Translations under genes and position numbers: made by a program | Source: Ectocarpus siliculosus | Lineage: Eukaryota > Sar > Phaeophyceae > Ectocarpales > Ectocarpaceae | Direction of reading: 5' to 3' | Assembly (NCBI GenBank): GCA_000310025.1 | Contig: FN648574.1 | Location: 68,694 to 132,693, forward strand | DNA length: 64,000 nucleotides | The notes under the pieces: model-generated | What the model was told of the DNA's origin: nothing | The model's input: only the letters and a program-made list of their open reading frames with translations | The model's database searches: none | In this document: piece by piece, positions 50,296-63,363 of the stretch | Layout: the number at the start of each line of letters is the position of its first letter | Position numbering within the stretch: the first letter of the stretch is position 1

Positions 50296-53200
50296 GCTGC
50301 TTCGATAGAGTACCTGTTGCGCGAGATCCTCCGGCGATCTTGGCAAGTTGAAGTGAAATACTCGCCGCACGTTCTTCTTGTCCAGACCCATCCCGAAGGC
50401 TATCGTCCCCACCACAACGGGGGACTCATCGTCTGGCGCATTCATGAACCAGTCTTGGGTCTCCTGTCGGCAATGTAGCACACAAACGTAATGTGCTCGA
50501 AAGGGTAGGCGGGGGCGCGAGGCTGCTCGCGAAAGAGAAAGGTGTCCCACGCTGTCTCCAACAGAAAGTTTGTCCTCTGTCGTAGACTTCCTCACTTGAC
50601 GCCTACGCAAAGAAAGAAAGTTTACTACGAAAAAATACAGGGGGGTACGCAGACCCTCCTTATCCCTAACCCCAACCCCCAACTTTACACCCGATTATAT
50701 ATTGTATCCCATATGATTACTTACTTAGACAACCTGCGTAGACTGCTGCCCAAACGTGATTGCCGTGCAACCAAACACCTATCCCCTCGCACGACTACCA
50801 TTCCAACTCTTCGAGCTGTGAACGCCAAAGTGAAAAGACAGGAGCGAAGAAGGAAAAGCAGAGACACGAAATTGTCCCCCGGCCACGACGCGCTCCAAAT
50901 CGAGCCCACCAAGCAAACTGCAACCCGAGTCGTAGTGCAACACCAGTGAGGCCTTCCACAGACCCTCTCACACACACATCACCGAGAGGGGTCAATCGAA
51001 CAAACAAACACAAATAATCATTGGCTTGCTAGGTTCGGGAGAGAGCATGTGTAGAGCTGTGGTGTGCGTCTCTCAGAAAAGATCAGTAGAGAGATTCGCA
51101 GTCGCATTCAGCGCCTTGCACGTTCTCGAATTTGGGCTCCTTTCCAATGACCTTGATTCTTATCCTATGTTCATCGGCCAGCCGGTCGATTCTAATTACC
51201 ACAACACCCACTACCTCCCGCTGAAGAGGCGGCAGTCCAGCGTGGTAGGGGCGAGCGTCGATCCCCGCCGCGGCGAGCGCTTGCGCCACCTCCACGGCCG
51301 TCTTCTGAAGCGTCACGTATACCACCGCGGCCCCTGAACCCGCCGCCGTACCTCTTCCCTGCTGGTGGTGTTCTCCGCGGAGCAGGATATCGGCGAGCAG
51401 ACGGGCTCGCTCCTCTTGATCATCCGGAGCGCGAACGGCGCCGAGGGTCAGCATCGGGCGGTAGAACGGTGTTCTGTTGGCGTAAACGTGGACAAGAAGG
51501 TTGGGGGTGGCGGGTTTAGACCATTGAGTTGAGGATTTGGGCGGGGGGGGGGGGAGGGCGTTGCGTAGCGGGACGCTTGTTTATAGCTGGCGATGCGCAA
51601 TCATCCTGAGTCTCAATTTTGGGTAGTTGTCGTCACCGACAGAAGCAACAGCCGCAGCAACAGCCACAGCAGCAGTCGCATACATTGTCGATACCAACAC
51701 AAACCACCGTCAGCAGCAACAAGAGACAACAGCATCGCCACCTCACCTGTTGACGTTTGAAGGCGGTATGTCGAGACGGTTGGCGATATCCACGGCAACC
51801 TGTGCGATCGGGGTGGAAACATACAGGTTTCGATTATGCTCACGGAATACATCCAGCACATGGGTCTTCAAGACCCCCACTCTCTTGCTTTTGCTCCATG
51901 TCGTTGATTCACAGTGAAAAGAAAACACAACCCTTTGTCCCGAGAAGGGTCAGACTTAACAAAGAAGAACCATTGGGCCATTTTTTATTGGGAGCCAGAC
52001 ACGACAAAATCTCGGGAGCCTAACGTATTCCTCCGGTAGGACTTTAGTGCTCCGGTGGTTCAGTACCGCTGCCCACTTTCACTACAACCACGACCCTTTT
52101 GAACACACGGAAACCTTCCTTGGTGTATATAGGAGGCAGCCAAGAAAGAACGGTTCTCGGTTTCGGCGATGTCGCCTGATCAACATACGACAACAGACTT
52201 CGCGGGGAACGCCTACTTGTATACGAGTTTGGAGGAGCCACCCTGCAGTTGTATACGAGCTTGGAGGAGCCACCCTGCAGTATTGCCCACCCAGCCCCGC
52301 TTACCCACCTTAGGCGTTGCCGTGGCCGTGAGAGCCAAACGCGCGTTCGCCCGCGCAGCCTTCGCAAAGTCGGCTAGGCGCAAGTAGTCCGGCCGGAAGT
52401 TGTGCCCCCACTGTGGGGAGGCCAGGAGATGCAACACAGGTTCAGTAGCGGTCTCTCTGTTTAGTGCCGGGGTGTGCGCCGAAATTTCACCGGCACTAAA
52501 CCGGACACCATTCGAAGTACAGAACGACTTGGTATTCCAGTGTGTGCGAGCCGAAAACACCGACGCTCAACCGGCAACCGGCACTATTCAACCGGCCCTA
52601 AACAGGGAACTCCACTGTTTTCGTACTATTTTTTAGGCTCGTCTCGTAACATCGGGGGGTGGCGGTGGGGGATCGTTGACGGCTGGCTGTCATGACAACA
52701 TCGGGGCAGCGAGAACCACGGCGTTGGGCAAAGAAGCGCGGAATCGGGGGAGAAGAGGGGGGACGGCGTACGCTTGGCCTCAACAGGTGGCGGCATCTGA
52801 TGCTGAGCGCCGCAGCACACCCGTCGCTGCCCAAGGCGAGGGGCAGGCAGCTAGAAAATCTATTGAGCGTGGGGCAAACTCCAATCGCCGAGCTCCTGAC
52901 CACCTACCTCGCTGATGCAGTGGGCCTCGTCCACCACGAAGAGGGCCACCTTGATCCCCTTTAGGGTCCTGACGAAACGCTCGTTGTTGAAACGCTCCGG
53001 AGACACGTACAGCAGGGCAACGCTTCCCGCGCGGATCTGTGGCCGCATTGCAACGTATTCGACATCAATAATCTCAGTGAAACGCTTGTTTATTTGGAAA
53101 GCATATGCTTCCAGAAATCGCGAGCGCCGAGAGCGTTTCAACCCCCGACTGCAACGTCTGTTTGCAGACTAAGTTCCAACGCATGCGGATGGTGTAGGTA

Positions 53201-55879
53201 CGTGCAAGCCGCAGCCGGCTAGAGACAAACAACAGGCTGATTGGCATGCCGAGAGCGCAATAATAGGCCATGAAACGACGGGGAGGGCAAACCTTGTCTT
53301 AGTCAACAGCGCAAGCAGCGCGACGGCACCCACCACATGAATAAAAGACAACCGTGGGCATGCACATTATCGGAGTGAGCGACAGGTCTTGCTCATCCGT
53401 GTGAGCGAGTGTCAGACAACAAGAGCCTGGGAGAACGTCATACTACCAGTATAAGAGACGCAATTGGATAGCCACAGCACGCCGCCATGCCTCTACAGTA
53501 AGGGTCCTGATCTCCGGACACGGAGGTAAATAAAAATCTCCACACTTTCTAGTCCCCAGAAAGAACGGGATCCCGCAGAGGTGCGGCCATCTTACCTTCA
53601 CACCTTACCGCCAAATCCTGGAACCCCATACTGCTCAACAAACCTACGTCCCGCCGATGTCGTTGTCCGTATGTTACCTGCTCGTAGATGTCGTAGACCT
53701 CATGCGCCTCGAGGGTGGAATCCAGCTTGGCGCATGGAACTCCCGCTGCAATCAACGCGTCGGTCTTTTAAGGATAGCGCGAAGGCGAGCGATGAAGTAC
53801 AGAGGGAGTTCGCGGTGGGACTGCGAGTATCTATGGCGTCTAGAGGCATGGGTAGATGACAAGCAATGACGTGGTGCAAACGGGGCCAAAAGGGCTTGGA
53901 AGCGTTTACTTACGACTGAGAATGGACACGTGGGCACGCCCGCAAACGAGTAGTGGTCTTTCGAATTGCAAAAGGTTCCTTGGGGAGGAAGGGTGCTGTG
54001 GCCATCTGTGATCCGGACGCCAGCCCCTTTTCTATTTTGGCAAACCTCTTAATCTTGTTCGTATGTTATCACCGCGAACGAGGTCGTTTCCTGGAGGAAA
54101 GCAGGCATTTCCCACTCCCGAGCACCCTCCAAAGGCCGAGGAGGCTATTATAACATACCACTGCACCCGCGGGAAGAAACAGCTCAAGAAATGAATTTCC
54201 GCAGTCACTCCAACTGTGCCCCATGCGTAATGTATGCTGCACACCGCTAGCATGAAGTGGCGAAATAAACGTAATCGGTGGGGCGCGTGTGGGATGGAAT
54301 GGCGGTCAAACCAGCTCAAGACAGCGGTGCCAGCGCCCAACCTATCCCTCACGCGGGCCCAACTTATCCCTTACGCCGGCAACTGTGCTCAATCCCACCC
54401 ACAGAAGAACCAGAACTGCAAGCTGTTTCCGACAGAGAGCAATGTCTTCACGCGCACTCAACAGAACTCAGAAAGGTTGTCGTTCAATAACATATACCGC
54501 ACCTGGTCTTTCATGAGAGCGATTAGTGGAGACACCACGAGAGTCAGCCCAAGCCCCTGCCTGGCCATCAGGGTGCCCGGGAGCTGGTAGCAGATCGATT
54601 TCCCTGCCCCCGTTGGGAAAACGCCTGCGCAGGACTCTCCCGCGAGGAGCTTCGCAACCACTTCCTCCTGGTACAGCAAGAGGAGCGTGCGACGGCGGCA
54701 GCCGAGGGTCGTGTGCGTCGCACTCATGGCTACCTTTCGGACCCAACAGGCCTTGTTCTTACTCGAAAATTTCGGTGGAGGGGTGTTCTGTCACCGCCTT
54801 GCTTCACCAACGAACTTGACGGGGAGTTCAAGTCGAGTTCATCATGNNNNNNNNNNNNNNNNNNNNGCGGGGGGGCGGGGGGCAGCAGTCTGGGGGCTTT
54901 CTAGGGTCAATTTGATAGGGTAGGGAAATTGACAGGACAATTGAGTGTGTATGATGGGCGCAAAGATATTGACAGGAGAGGATGTGGTGCTGGGACTTCG
55001 TCCACTATTGCACTGACGAGGGAAGGCGCTGGATGAGAATCGGCCCTGGAAGCGTTGGTTTAAAAAATCGGATTAGTTATAAGCAAGTGGCATCGCTATG
55101 TCGTTGATCATGTTGTCTGTGCAGCTGTTACTACGTGTAATTGTACGCTTGTCTTGTGTGTCGTACAGGCTTTCAGTAGCGCGTCAATACCGGTGTCGTC
55201 GTTCTTCACGATATTGCCATCCGTCACTGCCGTCGTGAGGAGGCTCTACTTCGGAAGACCAGGCGGCTGCCCCTTGCGGATGATCTCTCGTCTATATACG
55301 CAGTACTTACCTCTTTGGTTGACGTTTGAAAAGACAACCCAGGTTTGTAGACTAATGCGTACCACCGCCGTGAGTGCTGATCCTTTGCCTGTACGGCTAA
55401 AACCCAAGGCACAGACTGTCCCCATTCAAATAGGCCGTGAGGCCGTGTACCCACAAGGCAACCAGCATCCCCACCTGCCCGTCCCGAAAGTCGTCGTGTC
55501 CGAACAACGACCTAAGAGCCTCGCGTGCATCCTCCATGCCTAACAAACCCTCAGCGCTGGCTCCTTCCGTCTTGCCAGGCGCTGCGCTTTCATCACCAAC
55601 TGCTAGCGTCCGTGTTGACACTATGAGTCTACCCCTAGTGTTGCCAGCGAGAGAGTGGGGGCGTGGTCTTCTTCGTTGAAGAAATGAGCGGCTGGTGGTG
55701 CTGGTGCCGGTGGTGCTACTGCTTCTTCTGCTGCCCGCAGCAGCACCTGGAGCGTTGCTGGCGGTGGGTAATGCGGAGTTCGGTCGGGGATATCTCGCTG
55801 TGAAGGCCACCACCCTGCCTTCCAAGCGACTGAGAATCGGTACCAGCGTCATCATGATACGCAACCGATGCGTGACCAT
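45454..55879 (-). CDS. RecQ-family DNA helicase, bacterial type
   Basis: ATP-dependent 3'-5' DNA helicase of recombination and repair. Exons (minus): 55879-55475, 54667-54503, 53764-53678, 53036-52908, 52410-52309, 51799-51747, 51473-51215, 50463-50314, 49955 to about 49755, 49384-49192, 48681-48564, 48262-48182, 47793-47689, 46606-46430, 45726-45454; about 830 residues. Motifs in order: Walker [16 protein letters not shown] (about 150-164), [20 protein letters not shown] (255-262), [59 protein letters not shown]. The rest follows the long bacterial RecQ type: a winged-helix-like [41 protein letters not shown], and [12 protein letters not shown] near the end. The CGHC-type zinc cysteines expected after EYFGD are absent. 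The leader has VVA-F26 and an Arg/Ser-rich stretch, so organelle import is possible; the frame is open to 56143. The junction 49755/49384 does not match in phase, so a small exon is missing. Confidence 0.9.
46285..46390 (+). repeat. LINE 3'-tail fragment
   Basis: It shares CTCCGTCCCGGCATTGTAGG-like sequence, then GTCAATGGTCTAAC and a GAGTACACCCCCCC end, with 165-258 (inverted), and the core with the LINE at 26009-26640. It lies in the RecQ intron between exons 47793-47689 and 46606-46430, antisense to the gene. Confidence 0.5.
50233..50295. repeat. (CAA)n microsatellite next to a RecQ 5' splice site
   Basis: About 20 uninterrupted CAA/ACA units. In the RecQ transcript this is a (GUU)n run starting about 19 bases after the 5' splice site of the exon ending at 50314. 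Confidence 0.95.
52217..52280. repeat. 32-base tandem duplication
   Basis: Two adjacent copies of a 32-base unit beginning TTGTATACGAG and ending CCACCCTGCAG, with one base difference, in the RecQ intron about 30 bases past the 5' splice site at 52309. Confidence 0.9.
52457..52608. mobile_element. Possible second small inverted-repeat element
   Basis: The ends CTGTTTAGTGCCGG and CCGGCCCTAAACAG form a near-perfect inverted repeat about 150 bases apart. The interior carries further ACCGGCACT words, like those at 5201-5320. It lies in the RecQ intron just upstream of the exon 52410-52309. No target duplication was identified, so this is tentative. Confidence 0.4.
54847..54866. other. Assembly gap (20 N)
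   Basis: Twenty N in the first RecQ intron, next to a G-rich stretch. The true gap length is unknown. Confidence 1.
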
Positions 55880-56449
55880 GTCGACTCTACGACTCTGGTG
55901 CTTGTTCACGCTATGATCTTTGGTACCGTAGCCCGCCGCACATAGCTGTCCAGCTTTTCTTGAGAGGCGGTGAGAAAAGAGGGCACCCAAATCAAATGTG
56001 CGTCGCCCCCGCCGTCGAACATGAGCTGGGCAGTACAACACAATACACTGCACTGAGTTGTGGGTCCAATGTATGTAGTTGTGGGCACACCTCGATACTG
56101 GCAAATGGCAAATGGTGAACGGTTGAAGCGCCCACATTGCCATGCCTCTTTTGTTGACGCTGTTGAAGGTTGGGGTTGGAATTTAGAGAATCCGGTGATG
56201 GTGGCATAAGTACGTGGTACAACACAGCAGCGTACAACATCATCTATCTGTACACATCAGCGGTGCAACAAATAAATGAAGCGTAAATAACGTAGCGATG
56301 GCATATGGATTTGCGAGTGTGTCATCTGCTGAAAAGTAACTCTAAACCACAGTAGGTCGCCAGGATCCCGCCACTAACGACTAGAGTTCGGTAGATGCAC
56401 GACCTCCGAATCCCCTCCCATGGGAGTTTTTGTGTTCATGCGTTGGAGT
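55880..56449. other. 5' flank of RecQ
   Basis: It holds the RecQ upstream region. The reading frame stays open back to 56143, so an upstream start is possible. No defined promoter motif was seen, and no gene was recognised between here and the copia target-site duplication at 56445-56449. Confidence 0.4.
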
Positions 56450-56794
56450 TGATCGATAATTCGGGTGGCTCAGTTCTTTGTGTTGGGAGTGGAGAGCATG
56501 TCGTCCACGACGGGCCGTGGATGGGTAGAAAACGTGTAGGGAAAACGTGTTGTATTATTCGGGGGCGTGCTTGCGCTCGTAAATCTGTCACGGCATCAAG
56601 CACGCGTCACGCTCATCACGGTTGAAGTACCAAACAGACCTATTATCCGAATCTCCATCAAACTCTTCTCACTTCCAAGGAAAATGTCTAGAAAGTTCTG
56701 GTCCCTTCGTACCTCATCACTGCAATTTCCGTAGGTATGTGTACCAAAGATAACCCGTCATACTATGCTACGAGTACCCCCAATATATCTAATA
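56450..56794 (-). repeat. Copia 3' LTR
   Basis: About 345 bases matching 63364-63685 except for a few substitutions and one insertion of about 23 bases. It borders the GGAGT target duplication on its outer side and a GC-rich polypurine tract (minus strand) on its inner side. Confidence 0.92.
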
Positions 56795-59700
56795 GCCCCC
56801 CTGCTCGTATGCATCCTCATGCTTCGGCAAATATCAATCCTCTTCTGTACCATCATCATCTCCAAAACAAAACAAAATGTACTCCAAGATAATCACAAGA
56901 AAAAATCCCAACACTACCAAAACTCCTCCAAAACAAACAAGAAAAATCCCAACACAACCAAAACTCTTACCACCTTCACCAGACTCTCTCTTTCTCTTGT
57001 TCGATCTCATCTCTCTCTTTCTCTTTCCTTACAGAATACGAATCGACCCCAAACACCCCCTTTGCTGCAAGTTCATCACAAAGTCACGGTGCAGCGCAAA
57101 AGACTCCTTGCTAATTGCCTTCGTCAAGAAATCTGCATGCTGAAATTGCGTCGGCACATGAGCAATTGAAATCTCTTTCCTCTCTACCAGCTCCCTGATA
57201 AAGTGATGCCGTACATCGATGTGCTTCGAGTTGGAGCTCGTGATTGGGTTGTGCGCAATCTGGATCGCTCCCTGATTATCCTCGAACACCGGGATGCACG
57301 GCATACCCGCACCTGGCAACATAAAACGCCACACCTGCCTCAAGAACAATACTTCCTTCAAGACGTCAGCAATTGCCACATACTCTGCTTCCGTGGTGGA
57401 AAGCGTAACGCACTTCTGCGTCCTCGAAAACCAAGTTACACACCCACCCCCACACATCACTAGCCCCCCGGACACCGATCTACGGTCTGTCGCCTTGCTT
57501 GCATAGTCGGCATCCACAAACACCTGCATGCTCATCCCTGTCACTACTCCCCTCTCAAATGTAATCCCCATCCAACTCATCCTCCTTACGTATCCTAAAA
57601 TACCGAGTGCTGCCTTCCAGTGCACCATTTAGGGAGATGCACAATACCGCGCTACTGCTCGTACCGCGTTCGCGATGTCCGGCCTTGTTTGAGTGGCCAA
57701 CCACATCAGAGATCCTACCAACTCGCGAAAAGGGACATCAGCGCACGCTTCGTTCTCATCGAAGTCGGTGAGCTTCACGCTCACAGGCAAGGGCACACTC
57801 CTCCCCCACTCAATGCCGTACTCTGCAGCCAACTCTTCGGCAAACCTCTGCTGCGAAATCTTCAACAGCCCTCTCTCTACGTCTCTCTCGTAAAAGCACG
57901 TGGAGTACCACCTCAACTCTCCAAGGTTCTTCACGGGGACCATCTCGTTGAGATCCCTGCCAAACTTGTCACCCCTCTCCTTCTGCCCTACAGCAAAAAT
58001 GTCATCCACGTGGACCACGATGATCATGATCACACGTCCCTCCTCCATCAATCGAAAAACACATGCATCCGCCAGACTCTGCAAAAAACCTAAAAGTAAC
58101 AAACACCTCGTCAGGTGCGCATGCCAATGTCGTGATGCCTGCTTCAAACCATACAGACTCTTGCACAGCTTCACGATCAGGCCAGATAACCTACCACACC
58201 CCTGCGGTAAGCGCATGAAAACATCCTCATCAAGCTCAGACTGCACAAAAGCCTGCTGAATATCAAAATGGCACAAGTCAAGATTCTGCTCACATGCTAA
58301 TGCTGCCAACAAGCGCACACTAGACACTGATACGGTGGGTGCAAACAATTCTCCAAAATCAATCGAAGCCCTCTGCATGTCCCCCCGCGCTACAAGTCTT
58401 GCCTTGAATTTCGTCGGCCATCCGTACTCGTCTGCCTTACAGTTGAATACCCACTTAGCATTGATGGCGTTCTCTACTGGTTGCTTCACCGGACTAAAAG
58501 TTCCTGCATCCAACAAACCGAAAAACTCTCGACCGACTGCATCATCCCACAACTCTGAATGTTGAGACCGCATGGCCTCCTTTAACGTTTTCGGCACGCG
58601 GAGGTCGCTGGCGAGGCAGTGAGGAAGGTCTGGCATCTTATCGGGCGGGCGCTCGGCGCGAAGAGCGGCGTCCACATCCTCGCGGGTGGCGAACATCGTT
58701 GCGAACATCTGCGGTCTCCCCCCCCCCCCGGAATCCATGGCCCCCCCAGCTCCCACAGCCCCCCCGCTTCCACGGCCTCCAAGACTCGGATCCGGCTGCG
58801 GCGGGGGCGGTAGGTCGCGGCGTCCTTGGTCTACGGCCTCCCGGGTGGCGAGCGACGAGATGAGGGTGGCCTTGTCCATCATGTCCAACAGCCCAAGGCG
58901 GTGGTGGAGAGCGGTGCCGCCACCTGGTGGTGACGGCGGTTGTTGTTGCTCATCCATGAACCGCACTCCATCGCCGCGCGTGCGGCCGTGAACCCTCGTG
59001 TCCTCCCGTCCCAACTCCTTGACGGCTCGTTTCGAAAGCGGCGGGTGCGGAGGAGCTGGGGCGGCGGGCTGCGGCGGCGGCGGCGGCAGGCCCGGGGGCG
59101 AACGGGGCGGCGTGGCTGCGGTCGACGGTGGGGCTGATGATGGGGCGACGGAGACCGGCGACGGGGCTGAGGATGCTGTCAAGATTGGCGGGGAAGCGGG
59201 CGGCGGCAGTGCAGTGGTCGCTGGTGCAGGCGGGGTGAACGTGCATGTCCTTGTTGGCGGGGGCGGCGGCGGTGCGGCATCGGCCGGAGGTGCGGCGGCG
59301 GTCGGCGAAGGCGCCGCGGTGACCGAAGACCCCCCCCCCGATGCCCGGCACCGGCGCCGGTGCTCCCGCCCGGCGGTTGACCCACACGACGTTGTTGGTG
59401 AGGGCGAGGCGACCGGTGTCAGCGCGAAGAACGACGGCGGTAGACGTGGAGTGGTTGTTGGCGCCGTGCAGGTAGAAGCAACGCACGGATTGGACGTCCG
59501 CTTTGATGGCGCGCTTGACCCGCATTCTCCCCTCCTGGAAAAAAGGGACGACGTTGAGCGGCGGCTTCCTGCCGAAGAAGGCCTCGAACGGCGACATCCA
59601 GCCCTGATTGGCCTTCGTCGCGGAGCGGTTGAAACAACCGGATGCCCAGAGCGCCGACGAGAGCCACAGGCGTTGTCCGTTGGCGCCGATGTTGGGGACG

Positions 59701-62700
59701 GAGGCGAGGTCGACGTGGGCCATGGAGAGGATGTGGCGTCGCGCGGCGTGGCCCCCCTTTATCGCACGCCAGATGGCGCTCTCGGCGACGGCGTTTTGTT
59801 TGGGGGTGTCGGGCGCGGTGTACTCGCCCCGGATGCCAACGGCGTCGCAGAACTCGATGAAAGCGGCGCCGGTGAACTCGCCGCCGTTGTCCATGCGGAA
59901 ACATCCCAGAGTGCCCATGCCGTTCATGTCGGCCAAGAAGCGCTTCACGTACTTCAGGGTGTCGCTCTTCGCCCGCATCCCGTACGCCCGTTGCCACCGC
60001 GATGCGCTGTCCACGAACATGATCAGGTACCGGGAGCCGTCCATCGCCTCGGTGAACGGGCCCGTGAGATCGATGTGGACCTTGCCGAACGGCACCGCCG
60101 CGCGTGTCCCACGCCGCGGCACCGGGGCCCTCCTGCCCTTCGCCTCCACACAGCCCACACATGGCTGCAGCTCCCCGACCAGCCTAACACCCTGCTGCTT
60201 GGCAGTCTCACGCATCAAAAACTCGTTCACGTGGCCGGTGGAAGCGTGGAACAGATTAATATCGATGTTTGGCGTGGATTTACCGATCGCAAACGGGGAA
60301 GCACCGGGGGCGATAATCGCCAACGCGTGGGAAAGAGACGGAGGGGCTGCGGCCTGCTGCTCATTGGACTCGGAAAGAAAACCTCTCAACACCTCCAAAT
60401 CATCATGCTGCACAGTGAAAGCCAGGGGAGGGGGCTCCGCAGGCTCAGAGAATTCAAGCGCATCCGGAAAAAAATCATCCGGGGGGACCGTGTCTTTGCT
60501 ATCCATCAACCCAACATCCAGAAACATGCTCATGTCCATGATTGGTAATGCATCCATGGGAGAAAAGGGGGTTGATCTCGATCTCGCGAAAGTCTGTCAG
60601 CTCTACGGCAGTGGGAGACACAATCGAAGACGATTCTACGGCAACCGTAATCACAGGCTGAAAATCGGGGATCGTCGTGGGGGTTGGGTCTACGTCGACG
60701 GACGAAAAAGCACACATCGGAAGCACTACACCGGAAGTGGTAGAGGGGACGCTCGAACTCGAAGGTACTACACCGTCGGATCCGGTGGGCTGGACGTCTG
60801 CAGTCGAAGGTACAACGCCGGCCGGTGCGACGGACTGGAAGCCAGAAGTCGCAGGTACAACGCCGGCCGATGCGACGGACTGGAAGCCAGAAGTCGCACT
60901 CGCACTCGCACTCGTGCCCGTTCCTGCACTCTGGAAAAGGGAGGGGGTGGCCGCAACAAATCCTGTGCCAATGCTAGGCGGGGACGCTTGGGCAGAAACA
61001 CGGGGGGGGGGCATCGGGGCTGTATGTCACAGCACTACCAGAATATTCCGCAGGTAGGCGAGTCGCCCAAAGAGAACATCCTACGTCGCAGTAAGTGAAT
61101 GAAAGTCGGCCATCGAAGAGGTGCACGCCATGTTCGTCTAACGTAATCTTCTGCCTACGCTGCGTATGGTGCACGGAAAACAGGTTGAAGGAGATGCCGG
61201 GGACTACGTACACGTCCGACATCTGCACGCAAAAATCGGTCTCACCCGAAGGACCGGGCATGTGGAACGCCATGTTTACCTTCCCAACACAATGCACGCG
61301 CAAATAGGCACCGTTACCTACTTGGATGTACTCCTTACCGGGCGGCACTGGCCTCAAGTCGAACATTTGATGGCTGCTGCTAACAAACGTGTTGGTCGCG
61401 CCGCTGTCGGCCCAAAATTGCTCTCTGCCAAAATGCGAATTCGGGTTTCGTGCAGCCAAAGCAAATCCATTACCACTCTCACGCTCGGTACTCGCTACAA
61501 CACCACTCGGAACGATCTCGCCTGCAGACACGAAACGTGCCATCAAGAAGTGAAGGGAGCCCGGGGCCGGTGCTGCTGCTCCGGGAGGAGATGAGTGGGG
61601 CGGGGCATGAGTCGAGTGCTGCTGCTGCTGTGGCGGGTAGTACAGCTGCTGCTGCTGGGTGTAGTCAGGCGGAGGCTGCTGGTACTGTGGCTGCGGCTGC
61701 TCCCAACCCCCATACTCGCTACTATTTGCGGGCCCCCCGTAGGGCGTGGCACCGTAATCATGGTGCATCACGTTTGAATGCCCGTGCGGGGGTCGCCATT
61801 GCTGCTACTGCGGGCGAGGGGGGGCTGAGTTTCCATACCTTTGCTGCGCTCCGCGTCCGCCGTGGGGTCCGTGCTGGGGTCCACCATTCCACCCCCCCCA
61901 CCGCGGCCGCCTTGTTGCTGTTGCTGCTGCTGTTGAGGACGCGGATGGTAGTACTGCTGTTGCTGAGGCTGCTGCGGCTGTTGTTGTTGCTGCTGCGGCG
62001 GCTGTTGCTGTTGCGATGACTGCTGCTGCCGCTGCTGATGCTGCTGCCTTTGCTCTTTCTTCCGCTGCTGTTGAGAGCACTCCGCGTTGGTGTGGGTTCC
62101 ATACGGATGAAGGTGACAGTGCCGTTCTCCTCTGGTCTCGTCGCTCCTGTTCCGACCGTCGCCTTTGCCGTCCTGTCCACCGCCGTTCCCACTCGACCCA
62201 TTTGGGACACGTCCGTCGCCCCGGGGCGCACCGGAAGCGACGAAGGCGTGCCCCACGCCACTCTTTTGTTCCTCCTCCCGTGCGCGCACCAGGTCCGTAT
62301 GGGCCTCCTTCACGGAATCCTCTATCTGCTCAAATGTCAAATCAGGGGTGCGGTCCAACAGTTTCTTCTCTAATTTGTAGTCGGATGACAGGGCGGACAC
62401 CAAGTGGTCGTTGGCTTCGTTGTCGGGATACACTGTCCCGTGCGACGCTAGCCTACTCCGCAAAATAGAGAACCTTCCGAAGTATTCTTGTGGGTTTTCA
62501 CCCTCATGCATCGCGAAGCTATGGTACTCCTTCAAGAGTCTCTTTTTCTCGGCTTTCGCTTGGGGCTCGTAATAATACTTGAGGAAAATCCTCCATCCCC
62601 CACTCGGGCTTCCGTCTGACACGATTTCCGACAAGATCGGCATGTATGAGATTGACGTGATGAGTAAATTCCACGCCACTACAGCCTTAGCTACCTTCTG

Positions 62701-63363
62701 ATCGCCATACTCAGTCTTCAGGTCTACCATGCTGATTCCTTGCCTCCCTACTGGGATGTCCTGGTGGCTCATCACTACTTCCTGGACATCCTCCTGTGCA
62801 AACCGTGCTACCATGCTCGATCTGAAAATCAAAAGCTTCTGCTGCCTATTGTCCCCCGACTTAAACACACCATCCCAAGGCTCAATGCGTCTACTCTCAG
62901 TCATATGGAGAGTTGCAGGGTGAGGTACTGCACCGATATCCCCTGATGATGAGGTCTGGAGGCGACCGGCCATGGCAGTCGCAATCGCGTTGGCCAGCTC
63001 GTCTGCGGAGGGGTTGGGCGTTGGGCCCCAGTTTCTTGCTGGTGTGGTACACCTTGTTCCTCGTTCCCGCTCCGGAGATCTTCTGTGCTCTGCTGCTCGG
63101 CTCGATGCCGTACCTCCATCTCGGCCATCTTCTTGGCCAGTTTCTCCTCCATCATCTGCTCCATCCGAGCTGCTACTCTCTCGTTGACCAGTTCTTCGAT
63201 CCTGGCTTCCTCCGCTGCTTGGCGGGCCTCCGCTGCTTGGCGGGCTTCATCTTCGCGCCTGGAGGTAGCCATCTTGACCCTGCTCTCGATCGCCGCAAAG
63301 CGATGCTCCTAAACCAAGCTCGACCGCGAATGAATCTCGTAGACGACGTGTCATACGCTAGCG

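Noticed and set aside
51505-51530. TTTAGACCATTGA, similar to the LINE tail core
   Set aside because: Only about 13 bases match and the flanks do not, so it was not counted as another LINE tail.
58998-60548. Long plus-strand open frame of about 516 codons
   Set aside because: It lies antisense to the copia integrase region; composition is Gly/Ala/Val/Arg-rich with no domain, as expected for a shadow of GC-rich coding DNA.
59608-61098. Long plus-strand open frame of about 496 codons
   Set aside because: Also antisense to the copia coding region; its C-terminal repeats mirror a repetitive linker on the other strand.
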